DNA of 64,000 bases from Pelagicoccus enzymogenes (GTDB lineage Bacteria; Verrucomicrobiota; Verrucomicrobiia; Opitutales; Opitutaceae). The DNA is taken from contig NZ_JACYFG010000007.1 in the NCBI RefSeq assembly GCF_014803405.1, positions 186,001-250,000 on the forward strand. The letters run 5' to 3'. The notes beneath the pieces were generated by a model. It searched no databases. It was not told the origin of the DNA and saw only the letters and a program-made list of their open reading frames with translations. Positions within the stretch are counted from its first letter, which is position 1, and each line of letters begins with the position of its first letter. Below, piece by piece: positions 17,447 to 26,428 of this stretch. The position numbers and the translations under genes were made by a program.

Positions 17447-17887
17447 TTACTGCTTGTTGCTTTGCAGGGTCGCTTCCTTGATCAAGCCGATCAGCTTGGG
17501 TCCGACAAGGCCGAGTTCGTCTTGGTGTACGCGGATGAGTTTGTTGAGGACGTTGAGGCCGCTCTCGGTCAAACGGATTTGCATGACGCGTCGGTCGTCC
17601 GGAGACACTTCTTTTTTCACCAGTCCGACGCTTTGCATGCGCCGCACCAAGCCGCCTGCCGAGTGGTGCTCGATTTGCATCCTCTCCGCGAGTTCCCCCA
17701 CCGTGACCCAATCGCGCCCGGGAAAGCCGTGAATGGAGAGCATGGACTGGTATTGCTGAGGCGTGACGCCGTGCTCGATGGCAGCGTTTTCGCTGAAGCC
17801 GAGGAATCGCCGCAGCCGGTAGCGAAACTCCGACAGGAGTTCGTAGTCCTCTTTTATCAGTTGGGCGGCTTGTTTACGTTTCGGCAT
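17447..17887 (-). CDS. MarR family transcriptional regulator
   Basis: 146-aa winged-helix dimeric regulator. The recognition helix region WVTVGELAERMQIEHHSAGGLVRRM and the wing SPDDRRVMQIRLTESG carry the typical DxR signature. Divergently placed 258 bases from uraA, so it may control the nucleobase-salvage cluster or its own gene. No palindromic operator was convincingly seen in between. Confidence 0.85.
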   Translation of the reverse strand: MPKRKQAAQLIKEDYELLSEFRYRLRRFLGFSENAAIEHGVTPQQYQSMLSIHGFPGRDWVTVGELAERMQIEHHSAGGLVRRMQSVGLVKKEVSPDDRRVMQIRLTESGLNVLNKLIRVHQDELGLVGPKLIGLIKEATLQSNKQ

Positions 17888-18061
17888 GTTGGAACGGAAG
17901 TTTTACGTGATGAAAGCGCTTTGTCTAAGCGAAAACGGAGCGAGGGCCGATGCGTTCCAGATGGGAACCTGTCTGATCTTGAAACAGCGTATTCGGATAA
18001 TTGAGACATCCGCCCATCCGTTTGGGCTGGAGAGATTGTGATCCTGGCGATTAATTCAGGT

Positions 18062-18067
18062 TATAAT
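18062..18067 (+). promoter_or_regulatory. Candidate -10 box for the nucleobase-salvage cluster
   Basis: Perfect TATAAT at 18062-18067, 78 bases before the uraA ATG. No good -35 lies at 17 bases; TTGTGA is 20 bases upstream, suggesting activator dependence or a weak promoter. Confidence 0.4.
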
Positions 18068-18145
18068 GGAGCGGGGGCGGCGGGCTTTGCTTGTTTGATC
18101 GATGTCTTTCGCTAGCCTCCGGCAATTCTATATCGGAAGCGAATC

Positions 18146-19357
18146 ATGGCAGATGTTAATAGGGCTAAGAAGCTGGTGTTGGGCGTGCAGCACGTGTTTG
18201 CGATGTTTGGCGCCACGGTGTTGATGCCGGCCCTGACGGGGATGGATCCGGGGGTGGCTTTGTTGGCAGCGGGCATCGGGACTTTTGTTTTTCATGGGGT
18301 GACTGGGGGGATCGTCCCGGTGTTCCTGGGGTCGAGTTTTGCGTTTATCGGAGCGATCAAGACGGTTGTGGGGGAGGACGGCAGCGGCTTGCCGAAAGCC
18401 TTGGGCGGGGTGATCTGCGCGGGGCTCTTTTACTTGCTCTTCTCCTTGGTAGTGAAGTTTGGCGGGGCAAAGCTGATGAAGCGCCTGTTCCCAGCAGTCG
18501 TGACGGGACCGGTGATCATGGTGATCGGTCTCTCGCTGGCTCCCATCGGGGTGGAAATGGCATCTTCCGACTGGCTGCTGTCGCTGGTGGCGATTTTCAC
18601 CATCATCGCGGTGTCATGCTTCATGAAAGGCTTTTTCAAGCTGGTGCCAATTTTGATCGGAATACTGACGGGCTATTTGGTGGCGGCCATTCTGGGACGA
18701 GTCGACTACAGCGCGCTGCAGGCTTCCGGTGGCGTATTCATCGGGGCGGACAGCTTCGTGTTTCCAGTGTTTGACTGGACGGCGATTCTGGCGATCGCGC
18801 CCTTGGCGATCGTGACCTCGATGGAGCACATCGGTGACATCACCACGAATGGCGCTGTAGTGGGGAAGGATTTTTTCAAGAAGCCTGGATTGCATCGAAC
18901 GCTGTTGGGGGACGGGCTTGCTACGGTGGCGTCGGGTTTGATTGGCGGCCCGCCGAATACGACCTATTCCGAGAATACGGGAGTCCTGGCCGTGACGAAG
19001 AACTACGACCCGGCGGTGTTGCGCCTGGCGGCGGCGATGGCGATTGGGCTAGGATTGTTCAGTCCAGTGGGGGCCTTTTTGAGAACGATACCGGTGCCGG
19101 TGATGGGAGGGGTGAGCTTCATTCTTTTTGGGATGATCGCTTCGGTCGGAATCCGAACCATCGCGAATGCTCAGCTGAACTTCAATCGCAGCCGAAACCT
19201 CATCATTGTCGCCTTGATTCTGGTTTGCGGTCTGGGTGGCGTGAAATTGCCGCTAGGCGAACTCGTGATCGAAGGCATAGGCTTGGCCGCGATGGTCGGG
19301 ATGCTGGCGAACCTTGTCCTGCACCTTATTCTGCCGGACGATCCGAACGACGATTGA
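18146..19357 (+). CDS. uraA: Uracil/xanthine permease (NCS2 family)
   Basis: 403-aa inner-membrane proton symporter with about 14 helices for uptake of uracil. The start MADVNRAKKLVLGVQHVFAMFGATVLMPALTGMDP is the classic UraA N-terminus, and GGPPNTTYSENTGVLAVTK contains the NCS2 substrate-site motif. First gene of uraA-upp-permease-hpt-porin; gap to upp 31 bases. Context (upp next) supports uracil as the substrate. Confidence 0.95.
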   Translation: MADVNRAKKLVLGVQHVFAMFGATVLMPALTGMDPGVALLAAGIGTFVFHGVTGGIVPVFLGSSFAFIGAIKTVVGEDGSGLPKALGGVICAGLFYLLFSLVVKFGGAKLMKRLFPAVVTGPVIMVIGLSLAPIGVEMASSDWLLSLVAIFTIIAVSCFMKGFFKLVPILIGILTGYLVAAILGRVDYSALQASGGVFIGADSFVFPVFDWTAILAIAPLAIVTSMEHIGDITTNGAVVGKDFFKKPGLHRTLLGDGLATVASGLIGGPPNTTYSENTGVLAVTKNYDPAVLRLAAAMAIGLGLFSPVGAFLRTIPVPVMGGVSFILFGMIASVGIRTIANAQLNFNRSRNLIIVALILVCGLGGVKLPLGELVIEGIGLAAMVGMLANLVLHLILPDDPNDD

Positions 19358-19388
19358 TCTGAAGCATTTTCAATAGGAGACTCTGTCC

Positions 19389-20027
19389 ATGAAGCGATTT
19401 CCCACACTTACGGTTTCCAACCATCCGCTAATCCAGCACAAGCTGAGCTACATTCGGGACAAGAGGACGTCCAAAAAAGTGTTCAAGGAACTGGTGGACG
19501 AAGTCGGGACTCTGCTTGCTTACGAAATCACCAAGAACCTGCCGGTACGAGCGGTGCGGGTCGAAACGCCCTTGGAGACGACGACTTGCAACGTGATCGA
19601 TAGCGAGAATGTAGTGCTTGTTCCACTACTTAGAGCCGGATTAGGCATGGTGGATGGAGTGCGCAATCTGATACCGAACTGCGCGATCTGCCATCTAGGC
19701 TTGTATCGAGATCATGAAACGCACGAGCCGGTGACGTACTATTTTAAACCGATGCAGCGTCCCGAAAACCGCATGTTTATCATGGTAGATCCCATGTTGG
19801 CGACAGGAGGCTCCGCTATCGCGTCGGCTGACATGCTCAAGCAGAGCGGCGCGAAGGATATCAAGTTTATGTGCCTGGTGGCGGCTCCTGAAGGGGTCGA
19901 GGCTTTCCAGCATGCCCATCCGGATATCGAGATCTTTGCGGCGGCCTTGGACGACCGCTTGAACGACGACGCCTACATTCTGCCGGGATTGGGCGATGCG
20001 GGGGATCGCCTTTTTGGCACGACCTAA
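19389..20027 (+). CDS. upp: Uracil phosphoribosyltransferase
   Basis: 212-aa cytosolic enzyme converting uracil and PRPP to UMP. PRPP-binding loop [15 protein letters not shown] near residue 130 and the C-terminal uracil-binding [12 protein letters not shown] are present. Length matches bacterial Upp (about 208). Follows uraA directly, so uptake and trapping of uracil are coupled. Confidence 0.96.
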   Translation: MKRFPTLTVSNHPLIQHKLSYIRDKRTSKKVFKELVDEVGTLLAYEITKNLPVRAVRVETPLETTTCNVIDSENVVLVPLLRAGLGMVDGVRNLIPNCAICHLGLYRDHETHEPVTYYFKPMQRPENRMFIMVDPMLATGGSAIASADMLKQSGAKDIKFMCLVAAPEGVEAFQHAHPDIEIFAAALDDRLNDDAYILPGLGDAGDRLFGTT

Positions 20028-20065
20028 GTCGCTGCTAAGGACTCAAGCTAAAGAATGCAAAATCG

Positions 20066-21358
20066 ATGAAAGACCTATTCAAGCTCAGGGAAAACAACAC
20101 GACTGTCCGCACCGAGGTGATCGGGGGCGTCACGACTTTTTTGACGATGGCGTACATCATCATCGTCAATCCGCTGATACTGAGCGAGGCAGGCATGGAC
20201 AAGCCGGCTCTGATCACGGCCACTTGCCTAGCGGCCTGTATCGGGACTTTGCTGGCTGGATTTTGGGCTAGGGTGCCGTTTGCCATGGCTCCTGGCATGG
20301 GCTTGAACGCGTTTTTTACCTACACTTTGGTGATGGGGCAGGGGCTCAATTGGCAGACGGCCCTCGGCGTGGTTTTCGTTTCCGGGGTGGCTTTTTTGAT
20401 TCTAACCCTAGCGGGAATTCGCGAAAAGGTGGTGACGGCGATTCCCTTGGCCCTGCGTATCGCGACGGCGGCCGGTATCGGATTATTCATTACGTTTATT
20501 GGACTGAAGAACTTGGGGCTCGTGGTGGACAATCCTGCGACCTTGGTTTCGATCGGTGCTTTGACGCGTCCAGTTTTGATCGGCCTAGGAGCTTTGCTTT
20601 TGATCACGATCCTTGAGATAAAGAAAGTGAAGGGGTCGATCCTGATCGGCATCTTTTCCGCGACTGCGGCGGGGGCGCTTTTTGGCGACGTCCAACTAGA
20701 TGCAGTATGGTCGGCTCCGCCGAGTTTGGCTCCGCTCGCCTTCCAGCTCGATATTCTGGGGGCCCTGCAGTGGGGATTGGCAGGGGCCATTTTCTCTTTC
20801 ATGTTTGTGGACCTGTTCGATTCGATCGGCACGATCGTGGCCTGCTCCTATGAGGCGGGGCACGTCGAGAAGGACGGTTCGATCAAGCGGATCGACAAGG
20901 TGCTGGAAGCTGACTCGGTAGCGACAATCGTCGGCTCCCTCCTGGGAACGAGCACCACTACGACTTACATCGAATCTGCCTCGGGAATCGCCGACGGAGC
21001 CCGCACCGGGCTAGCTTCGGTGGTGACTGGCTTGCTGTTTCTCGTCGGACTCTTCTTTGCGCCTTTGATTGGTGCGGTCCCCGCGTTCGCGACCGCTCCT
21101 GCTTTGATCATCGTAGGTGTATTCATGTTTCGGAACATAAAGGAGATCCAGTTCTCGGAATTGAAGACTGCAGTTCCGGCGTTTTTGACCATGATCCTTA
21201 TGCCCTTGACCTTCAGCATCGCGACGGGCCTGACGGTGGGGTTTCTCTCCTACATCCTGATAGCGGTCTTTTGCGGCGACTTGAAAAAGATATCCCCTGT
21301 GATGTGGGTGGTCGGAGCTCTGTCGGCAGTCAATATGGTGATCACGGTGGCCCACTAA
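20066..21358 (+). CDS. Purine permease (AzgA/GhxP-type NCS2 family)
   Basis: 430-aa membrane transporter for hypoxanthine, guanine or adenine. Signatures: TEVIGGVTTFLTMAYIIIVNP at the N-terminus, FAMAPGMGLNAFFTYT near residue 75, FVDLFDSIGTIVACS near 250 and GTSTTTTYIESASGI near 295, which are diagnostic of the AzgA-like branch. Placed between upp and hpt; hypoxanthine/guanine are therefore the likely substrates. Confidence 0.93.
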   Translation: MKDLFKLRENNTTVRTEVIGGVTTFLTMAYIIIVNPLILSEAGMDKPALITATCLAACIGTLLAGFWARVPFAMAPGMGLNAFFTYTLVMGQGLNWQTALGVVFVSGVAFLILTLAGIREKVVTAIPLALRIATAAGIGLFITFIGLKNLGLVVDNPATLVSIGALTRPVLIGLGALLLITILEIKKVKGSILIGIFSATAAGALFGDVQLDAVWSAPPSLAPLAFQLDILGALQWGLAGAIFSFMFVDLFDSIGTIVACSYEAGHVEKDGSIKRIDKVLEADSVATIVGSLLGTSTTTTYIESASGIADGARTGLASVVTGLLFLVGLFFAPLIGAVPAFATAPALIIVGVFMFRNIKEIQFSELKTAVPAFLTMILMPLTFSIATGLTVGFLSYILIAVFCGDLKKISPVMWVVGALSAVNMVITVAH

Positions 21359-21383
21359 GAAGCAATTAAACGCATCACTGCTT

Positions 21384-21926
21384 ATGCCAGAACAAGGACT
21401 GACAAGAACGCTTCTCTCCAAGGAAGAAATTGCAAGTATCGTGGCCCGGCTCGGGCGCGAAATTACGGAGCACTACAAAGACTCTGACAATGAGCTGATC
21501 GTGGTTGGCTTGCTGCGCGGGTCGTTCGTTTTTATGGCGGACTTGGTGCGACAGATCAAGCGGCCCATGATCACGGACTTCATGACGATCTCCAGCTATG
21601 GGGATTCAACAACCAGTTCGGGCGACGTGAAAGTGGTGATGGATCTGGACGAGTCGATCACGGGGCGAGACGTTTTGCTGGTGGAGGACATCATCGATAC
21701 GGGGAACACCTTCAGTAAGGTGGTCCGTATGTTGAAGGGGCGCAAACCGGCTTCGCTGCGTATCTGCACTCTCCTCAACAAGCCGTCGCGTCGTCAGGTC
21801 AAGGTGAAGATCGACTTTTGCGGGATCGATATACCCGACGAGTTCGTATGCGGCTACGGGCTAGATTATGCCCAAAAGTATCGAAACGTTCCCTACGTGG
21901 GGATCTACGGAGGACCGGTCGACTGA
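21384..21926 (+). CDS. hpt: Hypoxanthine phosphoribosyltransferase
   Basis: 180-aa cytosolic enzyme forming IMP (or GMP) from hypoxanthine/guanine and PRPP. The PRPP loop VLLVEDIIDTGNTFSK is near residue 95, and VGLLRGSFVFMADLVR and the C-terminal CGYGLDYAQKYRNVPYVG are family-typical. Twenty-five bases after the permease gene, so clearly the partner enzyme. Confidence 0.95.
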   Translation: MPEQGLTRTLLSKEEIASIVARLGREITEHYKDSDNELIVVGLLRGSFVFMADLVRQIKRPMITDFMTISSYGDSTTSSGDVKVVMDLDESITGRDVLLVEDIIDTGNTFSKVVRMLKGRKPASLRICTLLNKPSRRQVKVKIDFCGIDIPDEFVCGYGLDYAQKYRNVPYVGIYGGPVD

Positions 21927-21949
21927 GACAACTTTCCATCAGTTAAGAA

Positions 21950-22708
21950 ATGAAACGAACACTACTCACAGCGAGCGCTACAACTTTATTTGCGACCGTT
22001 GCCCTTGCGGGCGATGCGCTGCTTTGGCAGGACAACAGCCTCAGCCTTCTGGTTGGCGGCGGTTTCGAACTCGATCCTGATACGCAGCAAACGGTGACCG
22101 TCGAGCATGTTAGCGGTTGGTCTAAAGGAGATCTGTTTATCTTCGTGGATGGGATCAACTTCGACGGCGACGAGGATATCGGCGGCAAGGATACGGCCTA
22201 CTATGGGGAGGTCTCGCCACGCTTCAACATAGGCAAAATTGTTGGGCAGGATTTTTCCGGCTCTCTGGTAAACGACCTCTATGTCGCTACGACTTGGGAG
22301 TTTGGCCAGAATTCGGACGACAATTTACTTGTCGGGCTCGGAGTCGACCTGAACCTGCCCGGGTTCGATTTTTTCCAATTGAACGGGTATCGAAGGTTCA
22401 ATGACACTTCCAGCGATCTGGAGTCTTACCAGATCACGCCAGTTTGGAAGATAACCATTCCCGTGGGGGAGACGGAGCTTGTGTGCGACGGTTTTATTGA
22501 CTGGGTCATTGGCGAAGGAACGGACCACTTGCACGTTTGCCCTCAGGTCAAATTGGATGTGGGAATGATGACCGGAATGGAGAAAGGCAAGTTGTACGCC
22601 GGAATCGAATACGACTACTGGAAGAACAAGTATGCCGTTCCAGATGGTGCCTTCGGTCTCGACTCGAATCAGTCGACTTTCAGCGGACTGCTGAAATTCC
22701 ATTTCTAG
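21950..22708 (+). CDS. Tsx/OmpK-like outer-membrane nucleoside channel
   Basis: 252-aa protein with signal peptide (MKRTLLTASATTLFATVALAG) and an alternating beta-barrel pattern ending in a C-terminal Phe (LLKFHF), typical of outer-membrane porins. The mature part contains VTVEHVSGWSKGDLFIFVDG, the hallmark of Tsx/OmpK nucleoside channels. It closes the salvage operon (23 bases after hpt), giving the outer-membrane entry step for nucleosides or nucleobases. Confidence 0.82.
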   Translation: MKRTLLTASATTLFATVALAGDALLWQDNSLSLLVGGGFELDPDTQQTVTVEHVSGWSKGDLFIFVDGINFDGDEDIGGKDTAYYGEVSPRFNIGKIVGQDFSGSLVNDLYVATTWEFGQNSDDNLLVGLGVDLNLPGFDFFQLNGYRRFNDTSSDLESYQITPVWKITIPVGETELVCDGFIDWVIGEGTDHLHVCPQVKLDVGMMTGMEKGKLYAGIEYDYWKNKYAVPDGAFGLDSNQSTFSGLLKFHF

Positions 22709-22726
22709 CCCGGGGCCGGAAAAATT

Positions 22727-22764
22727 GCTTCCCTGCGAGGTTGCCGAGGAGTTTGCAGGGAAGC
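22727..22764. terminator. Inverted repeat after the salvage operon
   Basis: 10-bp arms GCTTCCCTGC (22727-22736) and GCAGGGAAGC (22755-22764) with an 18-base loop, 19 bases after the Tsx-like stop. No T-run. A second short hairpin, GAGGCGG-ggct-CCGCCTC, lies at 22842-22859 before the convergent apt gene. One or both probably separate the two transcripts. Confidence 0.5.
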
Positions 22765-22901
22765 GGCATTGCGTGGCGGCTTTGGACGTAAGGCTCGCTA
22801 CGCTAAGTTGCCCCGCTGCGATGGGCGCAAGTTTCCTTGGAGAGGCGGGGCTCCGCCTCGGTCCTAGCGAAGTTAGGCCAAGCGACACAGCGGCTATCTC
22901 C

Positions 22902-23417
22902 TCAGTAGTGAAATACGGAGTAGATAGGAATTTCAGGGAGCCTTTGCCGACCCTTGAGTTCGTCGAGTTCGATGAGAAAAAGTATTTCTTCGATGGATAC
23001 GGAGAAGTTCTCTTTGATAAGCTTTAGGGTCGCTCCTAGGGTCCCGCCTGTGGCGAGCACGTCGTCAACGACGAGGATCTTCTGTCCCTTTTCGAAGGCG
23101 TCGCGGCTGATTTCCAGAACGCTTGAGCCGTATTCCAGTTCGTATTCCTGAGAGTGGGTTGCATGTGGAAGCTTGCCTTCCTTTCTCACGAGCACGGTTC
23201 CCGCTCCCAGGGCGTAGGCGAGGGCGGACGCGAGCACGAATCCACGCGCTTCGATGCCGACCACGACGTCGATCTTTTTGTTGGAGAAGCGTTCCTTGAG
23301 CTGATCGATAAGAGCCTTGAAGGCTTCTCCGTTTGCCAGAAGCGGAGTGAAGTCTCGGAATATGACCCCCGGCTTGGGAAAGTCCTTGGTGCTGCGAATG
23401 TATGATTCGATATTCAT
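22902..23417 (-). CDS. apt: Adenine phosphoribosyltransferase
   Basis: 171-aa cytosolic enzyme making AMP from adenine and PRPP. ATG 23417 (MNIESYIRSTKDFPKPGVIFRDFTPLL) is the standard Apt N-terminus. The PRPP loop ILVVDDVLATGGTLGA is near residue 120, and the length is typical. Convergent to the salvage operon; with upp and hpt it completes the salvage set of the locus. Confidence 0.95.
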   Translation of the reverse strand: MNIESYIRSTKDFPKPGVIFRDFTPLLANGEAFKALIDQLKERFSNKKIDVVVGIEARGFVLASALAYALGAGTVLVRKEGKLPHATHSQEYELEYGSSVLEISRDAFEKGQKILVVDDVLATGGTLGATLKLIKENFSVSIEEILFLIELDELKGRQRLPEIPIYSVFHY

Positions 23418-23684
23418 AGTAGGTGGCTGGGAAAACTCCGCATTCAGCGGAGCTTTCGAGAGTGTTCCAGCTTGCTCGCAATGTAAACGAGAAGCGTGCA
23501 CCAGTTGTCCTCCCTAGTGCGAAATGGGACAAATCGAGCGAGCTTGCCAAGTTAGAGGCTTCGAATGGCTGCAGCGGAGATCTTAGCGGGAGGAGCGATA
23601 GGTGATCGTGCTGCGTATTCTGTCTTAAATGACTTATTGGCGAAACGCGGCTACGTCTCTCGATTTGTTAGGCGCGGGATTACG

Positions 23685-23925
23685 CTAGCTCGCCGCGATT
23701 TGCTGATGTATCGATCGCCAGTCGTCCAAGTTGTTGAGCATGATCGAATCATAAATGGGGGTTGCCTCGTCGAGCCTGTTTTTCCTGAGCATTTTGGCGC
23801 GAGACTCGGGTCCTTTCTGACGGGTTTCGATCATCTCGTTAACCTTCGCCAGATTCTCCTCGCTCAGGTTTACATTTGGCTGCCGGCGTATCCATTCTTC
23901 AAATTGGAGGTAGGTGGGCCGGTGG
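23685..23925 (-). pseudogene. Remnant of a DUF5069-like gene (C-terminal part only)
   Basis: Open frame reading [26 protein letters not shown]... and ending LNNLDDWRSIHQQ, resembling the C-terminal half of DUF5069 proteins. There is no start codon in a sensible place. Its 5' side runs straight into the end of the ACR3 remnant in another frame (junction about 23925). Reads as a deletion scar rather than a gene. The DUF5069 assignment is from memory of the family pattern. Confidence 0.5.
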
Positions 23926-24288
23926 CTCGATTCGAGAGAAGAGTTTCCTGCGGAACCAGAACGCGAGGTTGACCAGGGCAATCATGACGGGAACTTCCAC
24001 CAGCGGGCCGATGACTGCCGCAAAGGCGACGCCGGATCCAATGCCGAAGACTGCGACTGCGACCGCGATGGCGAGTTCGAAGTTGTTGCTGGCGGCGGTG
24101 AAGCTCAACGCAACGCTTTGGCGGCATTCGGCGCCGACCGCTTTGCCCATGAGAAAGCTGACCACGAACATAATCAGGAAGTAGATCGCCAACGGGACCG
24201 CGATGCGCAGCACGTCGAAAGGCAGTTCAAGGATGGTGTCCCCCTTGAAGGTAAACATCAGCACGATGGTGAAGACATGCGCTTGATT
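23899..24288 (-). pseudogene. acr3: 3' remnant of ACR3-type arsenite efflux transporter
   Basis: The frame encodes the last ~125 residues of ACR3: [21 protein letters not shown], the [22 protein letters not shown] helix, and [22 protein letters not shown] full ACR3 has 350-400 aa; upstream of about 24288 the frame hits a TAA and homology ends. Without the first two thirds it cannot be a functional pump. It lies just outside the left edge of the tRNA-bounded island and abuts another truncated gene. Confidence 0.85.
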
Positions 24289-24387
24289 CGTTGTTTAAAT
24301 TTACTGCTGCGAAGCTTCGTCGACGCGTTTTCCGGACGTCTCCGAAGCTCTACTCCCGGACTCGGGTGGGATGAATTCTGTGTTCTG

Positions 24388-24460
24388 GTAGGGCGGACTG
24401 GCCCAGTCCGCCGCGGAGGAATGATCCTGCAACGCGGCTGTCTGAGCCAGACAGCCCTAC
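24388..24460. repeat. REP/BIME-like nested inverted repeat (copy 1)
   Basis: 73 bp beginning GTAGGGC and ending GCCCTAC, with inner pairs GCCGCG (24410-24415) / CGCGGC (24433-24438). Within each arm a small palindrome occurs (GGACTGG-c-CCAGTCC and TGTCTG-agc-CAGACA). The same outline recurs at 35499-35574. This is the architecture of repetitive extragenic palindromes. Confidence 0.65.
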
Positions 24461-24701
24461 CATCGCGAATCCTGGATGCAGTTTTAAATACACTTCCCGG
24501 ACTCTGTTTCTGTTCGCACTGCAAAGGTTTAAGATCAGGCAGCCAACTGAATATTTTAAAAAGAGAATATGCGAAGATTTGGATTAGATCTGGGCCCGTT
24601 GTGCGGAAGGAGTCGGTGGGAGTCGGCTTTGAAGGTGTCCGATTGCAGGTTAGGATCTCACCTGATGCTTTTTTCTTGCAGGCATGCTCTTGTGCTCGGG
24701 T

Positions 24702-25009
24702 CTTTCTCACCTCGGATCCGGGGGCGTTTCCTGAGATCTGGACATAAAAAGACCGAAGGCGTCTGTTTTCCTTCGGTTAAAATGGTGGGAGATCCGAGAT
24801 TGGTTCTTCGCTTCGCTCATCAGGACTTCGTCCCAATGCTGCGCATTGCCCATCTGCGCTTCGCTTCGTCGTTCACGAGTGAAACGAGAAGGCCTGACAC
24901 TTGGGTCGTTCTCACCTCGGATCCGGGGCGTTTCATAAGATAGGGGCATAAAAAGACCGAAGGCGTTTGTTTCCTTCGGTTAAAATGGTGGGAGATCCGA
25001 GATTCGAAC
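24702..25009 (-). repeat. tRNA-Val 3'-end repeat array, left boundary of the island (attachment-site-like)
   Basis: Contains two copies of the last 19 nt of tRNA-Val (24783-24801 and 24986-25004), 203 bases apart. The second extends to 24 nt (to 25009) before diverging. The unit between them matches the 204-bp unit next to the intact tRNA-Val at 47589-47792 at about 95 percent by eye, including the tRNA terminator hairpin. A partial further unit covers 24702-24782. Same orientation as the intact tRNA. These are direct repeats flanking a 22.8-kb segment, as left by integration at a tRNA 3' end. Confidence 0.85.
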
Positions 25010-25821
25010 TAAGGTTTGATAAACAACGATTTAAATAGATAACAGGTGTTGAGAGGTGTAAAACGTTCTCTGGCCAGCAAGAGGACTAGTCCGCGGGTTT
25101 GTAGGCGACTGCGGCGTTTAGGGTATCATTCAGGTAATGATACTGTTCAGAGATGTTAGCGGTCAGCGAGTAGCGATGCCAGAAGACTGAGCTTGAGCTT
25201 GGTTCAATTTGAAAATTACTGGTCACTGGAGCTGACCGTAATAGGCCCACCGCCAGTCTTTTTCGGATCATTTGGTCAGAGCGAAAGGACTCGAACCTTC
25301 GACCTTTCCATTTTATGCCCGAAGGCAGGTACCGTTAGCTTGTGGCTTACTGGTTCATTCGAGCTGGGGAGGACAGGGAAATCAGCTGTCCGTGCACGAC
25401 TGTTCCCGAGCTCTGGTAGAATCTTTGAAGTTTGGATCAAGAGATTCTAAATGGGGGTGTCCGTTTTATGGATTCACTGAACGGACGGCAAAGTCCCCGT
25501 TCAGGTGGATGCTACCACGGAATTGGCGGGGTTGAAACGAGTGTCCCTTGACTGTTCGGACTTGGTAGATAGGAGCGACCAGTTCGATTGATGGGAGGAA
25601 TAAGCCTCGTTGAGCCGGTGGGCGTTGCGGAGGGCGAGTGCAAGGTTCTGGCGTCGCGTGAGCTGCGGCAAGGGATAGGGAGTTGTCGCGCCTCGCTCGC
25701 GTTTATAGGGTAGTATTCGGTTTCGCCTCTCTGTCAGGCCTTTTCGTAGTGGAATCCTCGGATACCTTGGGTACGGTGGAGAATGCTGGTTGCCGTAGCT
25801 TTGTTGGTTAATCTTTGATCG
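25010..25821. other. Gene-poor scar region
   Basis: No convincing protein gene. Apart from the tRNA 3'-end fragment at 25273-25305, short open frames here lack family resemblance, ribosome sites or codon bias. It lies just inside the left boundary repeats of the island. Confidence 0.5.
25273..25305 (-). repeat. 3' fragment of a second tRNA gene
   Basis: On the minus strand the segment ends ...TTCGAGT-CCTTT-CGCTCTG-A-CCA: a T-arm of five pairs (GAAGG/CCTTT, one G-T), loop TTCGAGT, a 7-nt acceptor strand, discriminator and CCA. No anticodon arm pairs upstream, so only the 3' end exists. The tRNA identity is not determinable. Such orphan 3' ends are typical attachment-site leftovers. Confidence 0.55.
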
Positions 25822-25947
25822 TTAGCCGGTTGGGAAGGATTGAGAGTTCTCTTGCTCCTTCTTCATTCGCTTGGCCTCCTTCTTTTCCTTGGCGGTCTTT
25901 TGCGGAGCCTTTTTGCTCTCTCTCTTGTTGTCTTTGGATTTTGGCAT
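25822..25947 (-). CDS. Small lysine-rich protein
   Basis: 41-aa, strongly basic reading frame (MPKSKDNKRESKKAPQKTAK...) with repeated KK/KE pairs and no hydrophobic segment. It lies 94 bases downstream of the 66-aa gene on the same strand, which itself has an island-type promoter, so the two may be cotranscribed. A short dyad GTGACT...AGTCAC (about 26026-26045) lies between them. Similar tiny Lys-rich proteins exist in many bacteria but no function is established. Confidence 0.45.
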   Translation of the reverse strand: MPKSKDNKRESKKAPQKTAKEKKEAKRMKKEQENSQSFPTG

Positions 25948-26041
25948 ATTCGATTGGGCTTAATGTAGTTGAATATAGGATACTGAAATATCGGGTTCGG
26001 TTGATTCGTCGGTGGATCGAGTGGCGTGACTGTTGAAGGAG

Positions 26042-26242
26042 TCACTGAGGGCCTGGGGCACCGGTGGAGTCGGCCGTTTTTTCTGCGGGCTCTTTATCGA
26101 CTTTCAGCGTCGAGGAGTTTCCCCGGAATCGCGATGACAAGCGTTTGATGCGGTCGCTAAGGTAGTGTAGCGCTGACGTTGCAAGGTTTGGTTGCTTTTG
26201 TTTTGTGTCGTTGCTTGTGCTTTTCGTTTCTCGGGTCTGCAT
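26042..26242 (-). CDS. Small hydrophilic protein of the island regulon
   Basis: 66-aa protein (MQTRETKSTSNDTKQKQPNLATSALHYLSDRIKRLSSRF...), polar, with one short amphipathic helix and a Pro/Gly tail. Not recognised. Evidence that it is a gene: ATG 26242 lies 60 bases downstream of the start site predicted from the motif promoter at 26309-26353. No strong ribosome site is visible. Confidence 0.55.
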   Translation of the reverse strand: MQTRETKSTSNDTKQKQPNLATSALHYLSDRIKRLSSRFRGNSSTLKVDKEPAEKTADSTGAPGPQ

Positions 26243-26308
26243 GGCGAAAGAGTTTTAGGAAGGTACTGTCGACCATCTAGGAGACGGACTGTGTTTACTT
26301 GTCCGGGT

Positions 26309-26353
26309 ATGATACGCTGTTTGCGAAGCGGCGCCTATGGGGTACAACCCGCT
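26309..26353 (-). promoter_or_regulatory. Island-motif promoter (for the 66-aa gene)
   Basis: Upstream element AGCGGGTTGTACCCC followed, after exactly 24 nt, by -10 TATCAT. Predicted start about 26302. One of 14 such sites in the island; no TTGACA is present. Confidence 0.7.
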
Positions 26354-26428
26354 GTCTGGGAGTTCTGGTCGAGAGGGTGGGTAAGACTCCATAGGCGGGA
26401 GCGAGGTATTCGGATAGAATATCTCGGA

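Noticed and set aside
23565-24747. Long plus-strand open frames opposite the ACR3 and DUF5069 remnants
   Set aside because: They are antisense shadows of the recognisable minus-strand remnants and show no family resemblance.
24707-24949. Open frames on both strands in the left tRNA repeat array (for example 80 codons on minus)
   Set aside because: The same frames recur at 47540-47842; they are translations of the tRNA-derived repeat, not genes.
25272-25535. 87-codon plus-strand frame beginning MVRAKGLEPSTF
   Set aside because: This peptide is the well-known artefact of translating a tRNA 3' end; no real gene.
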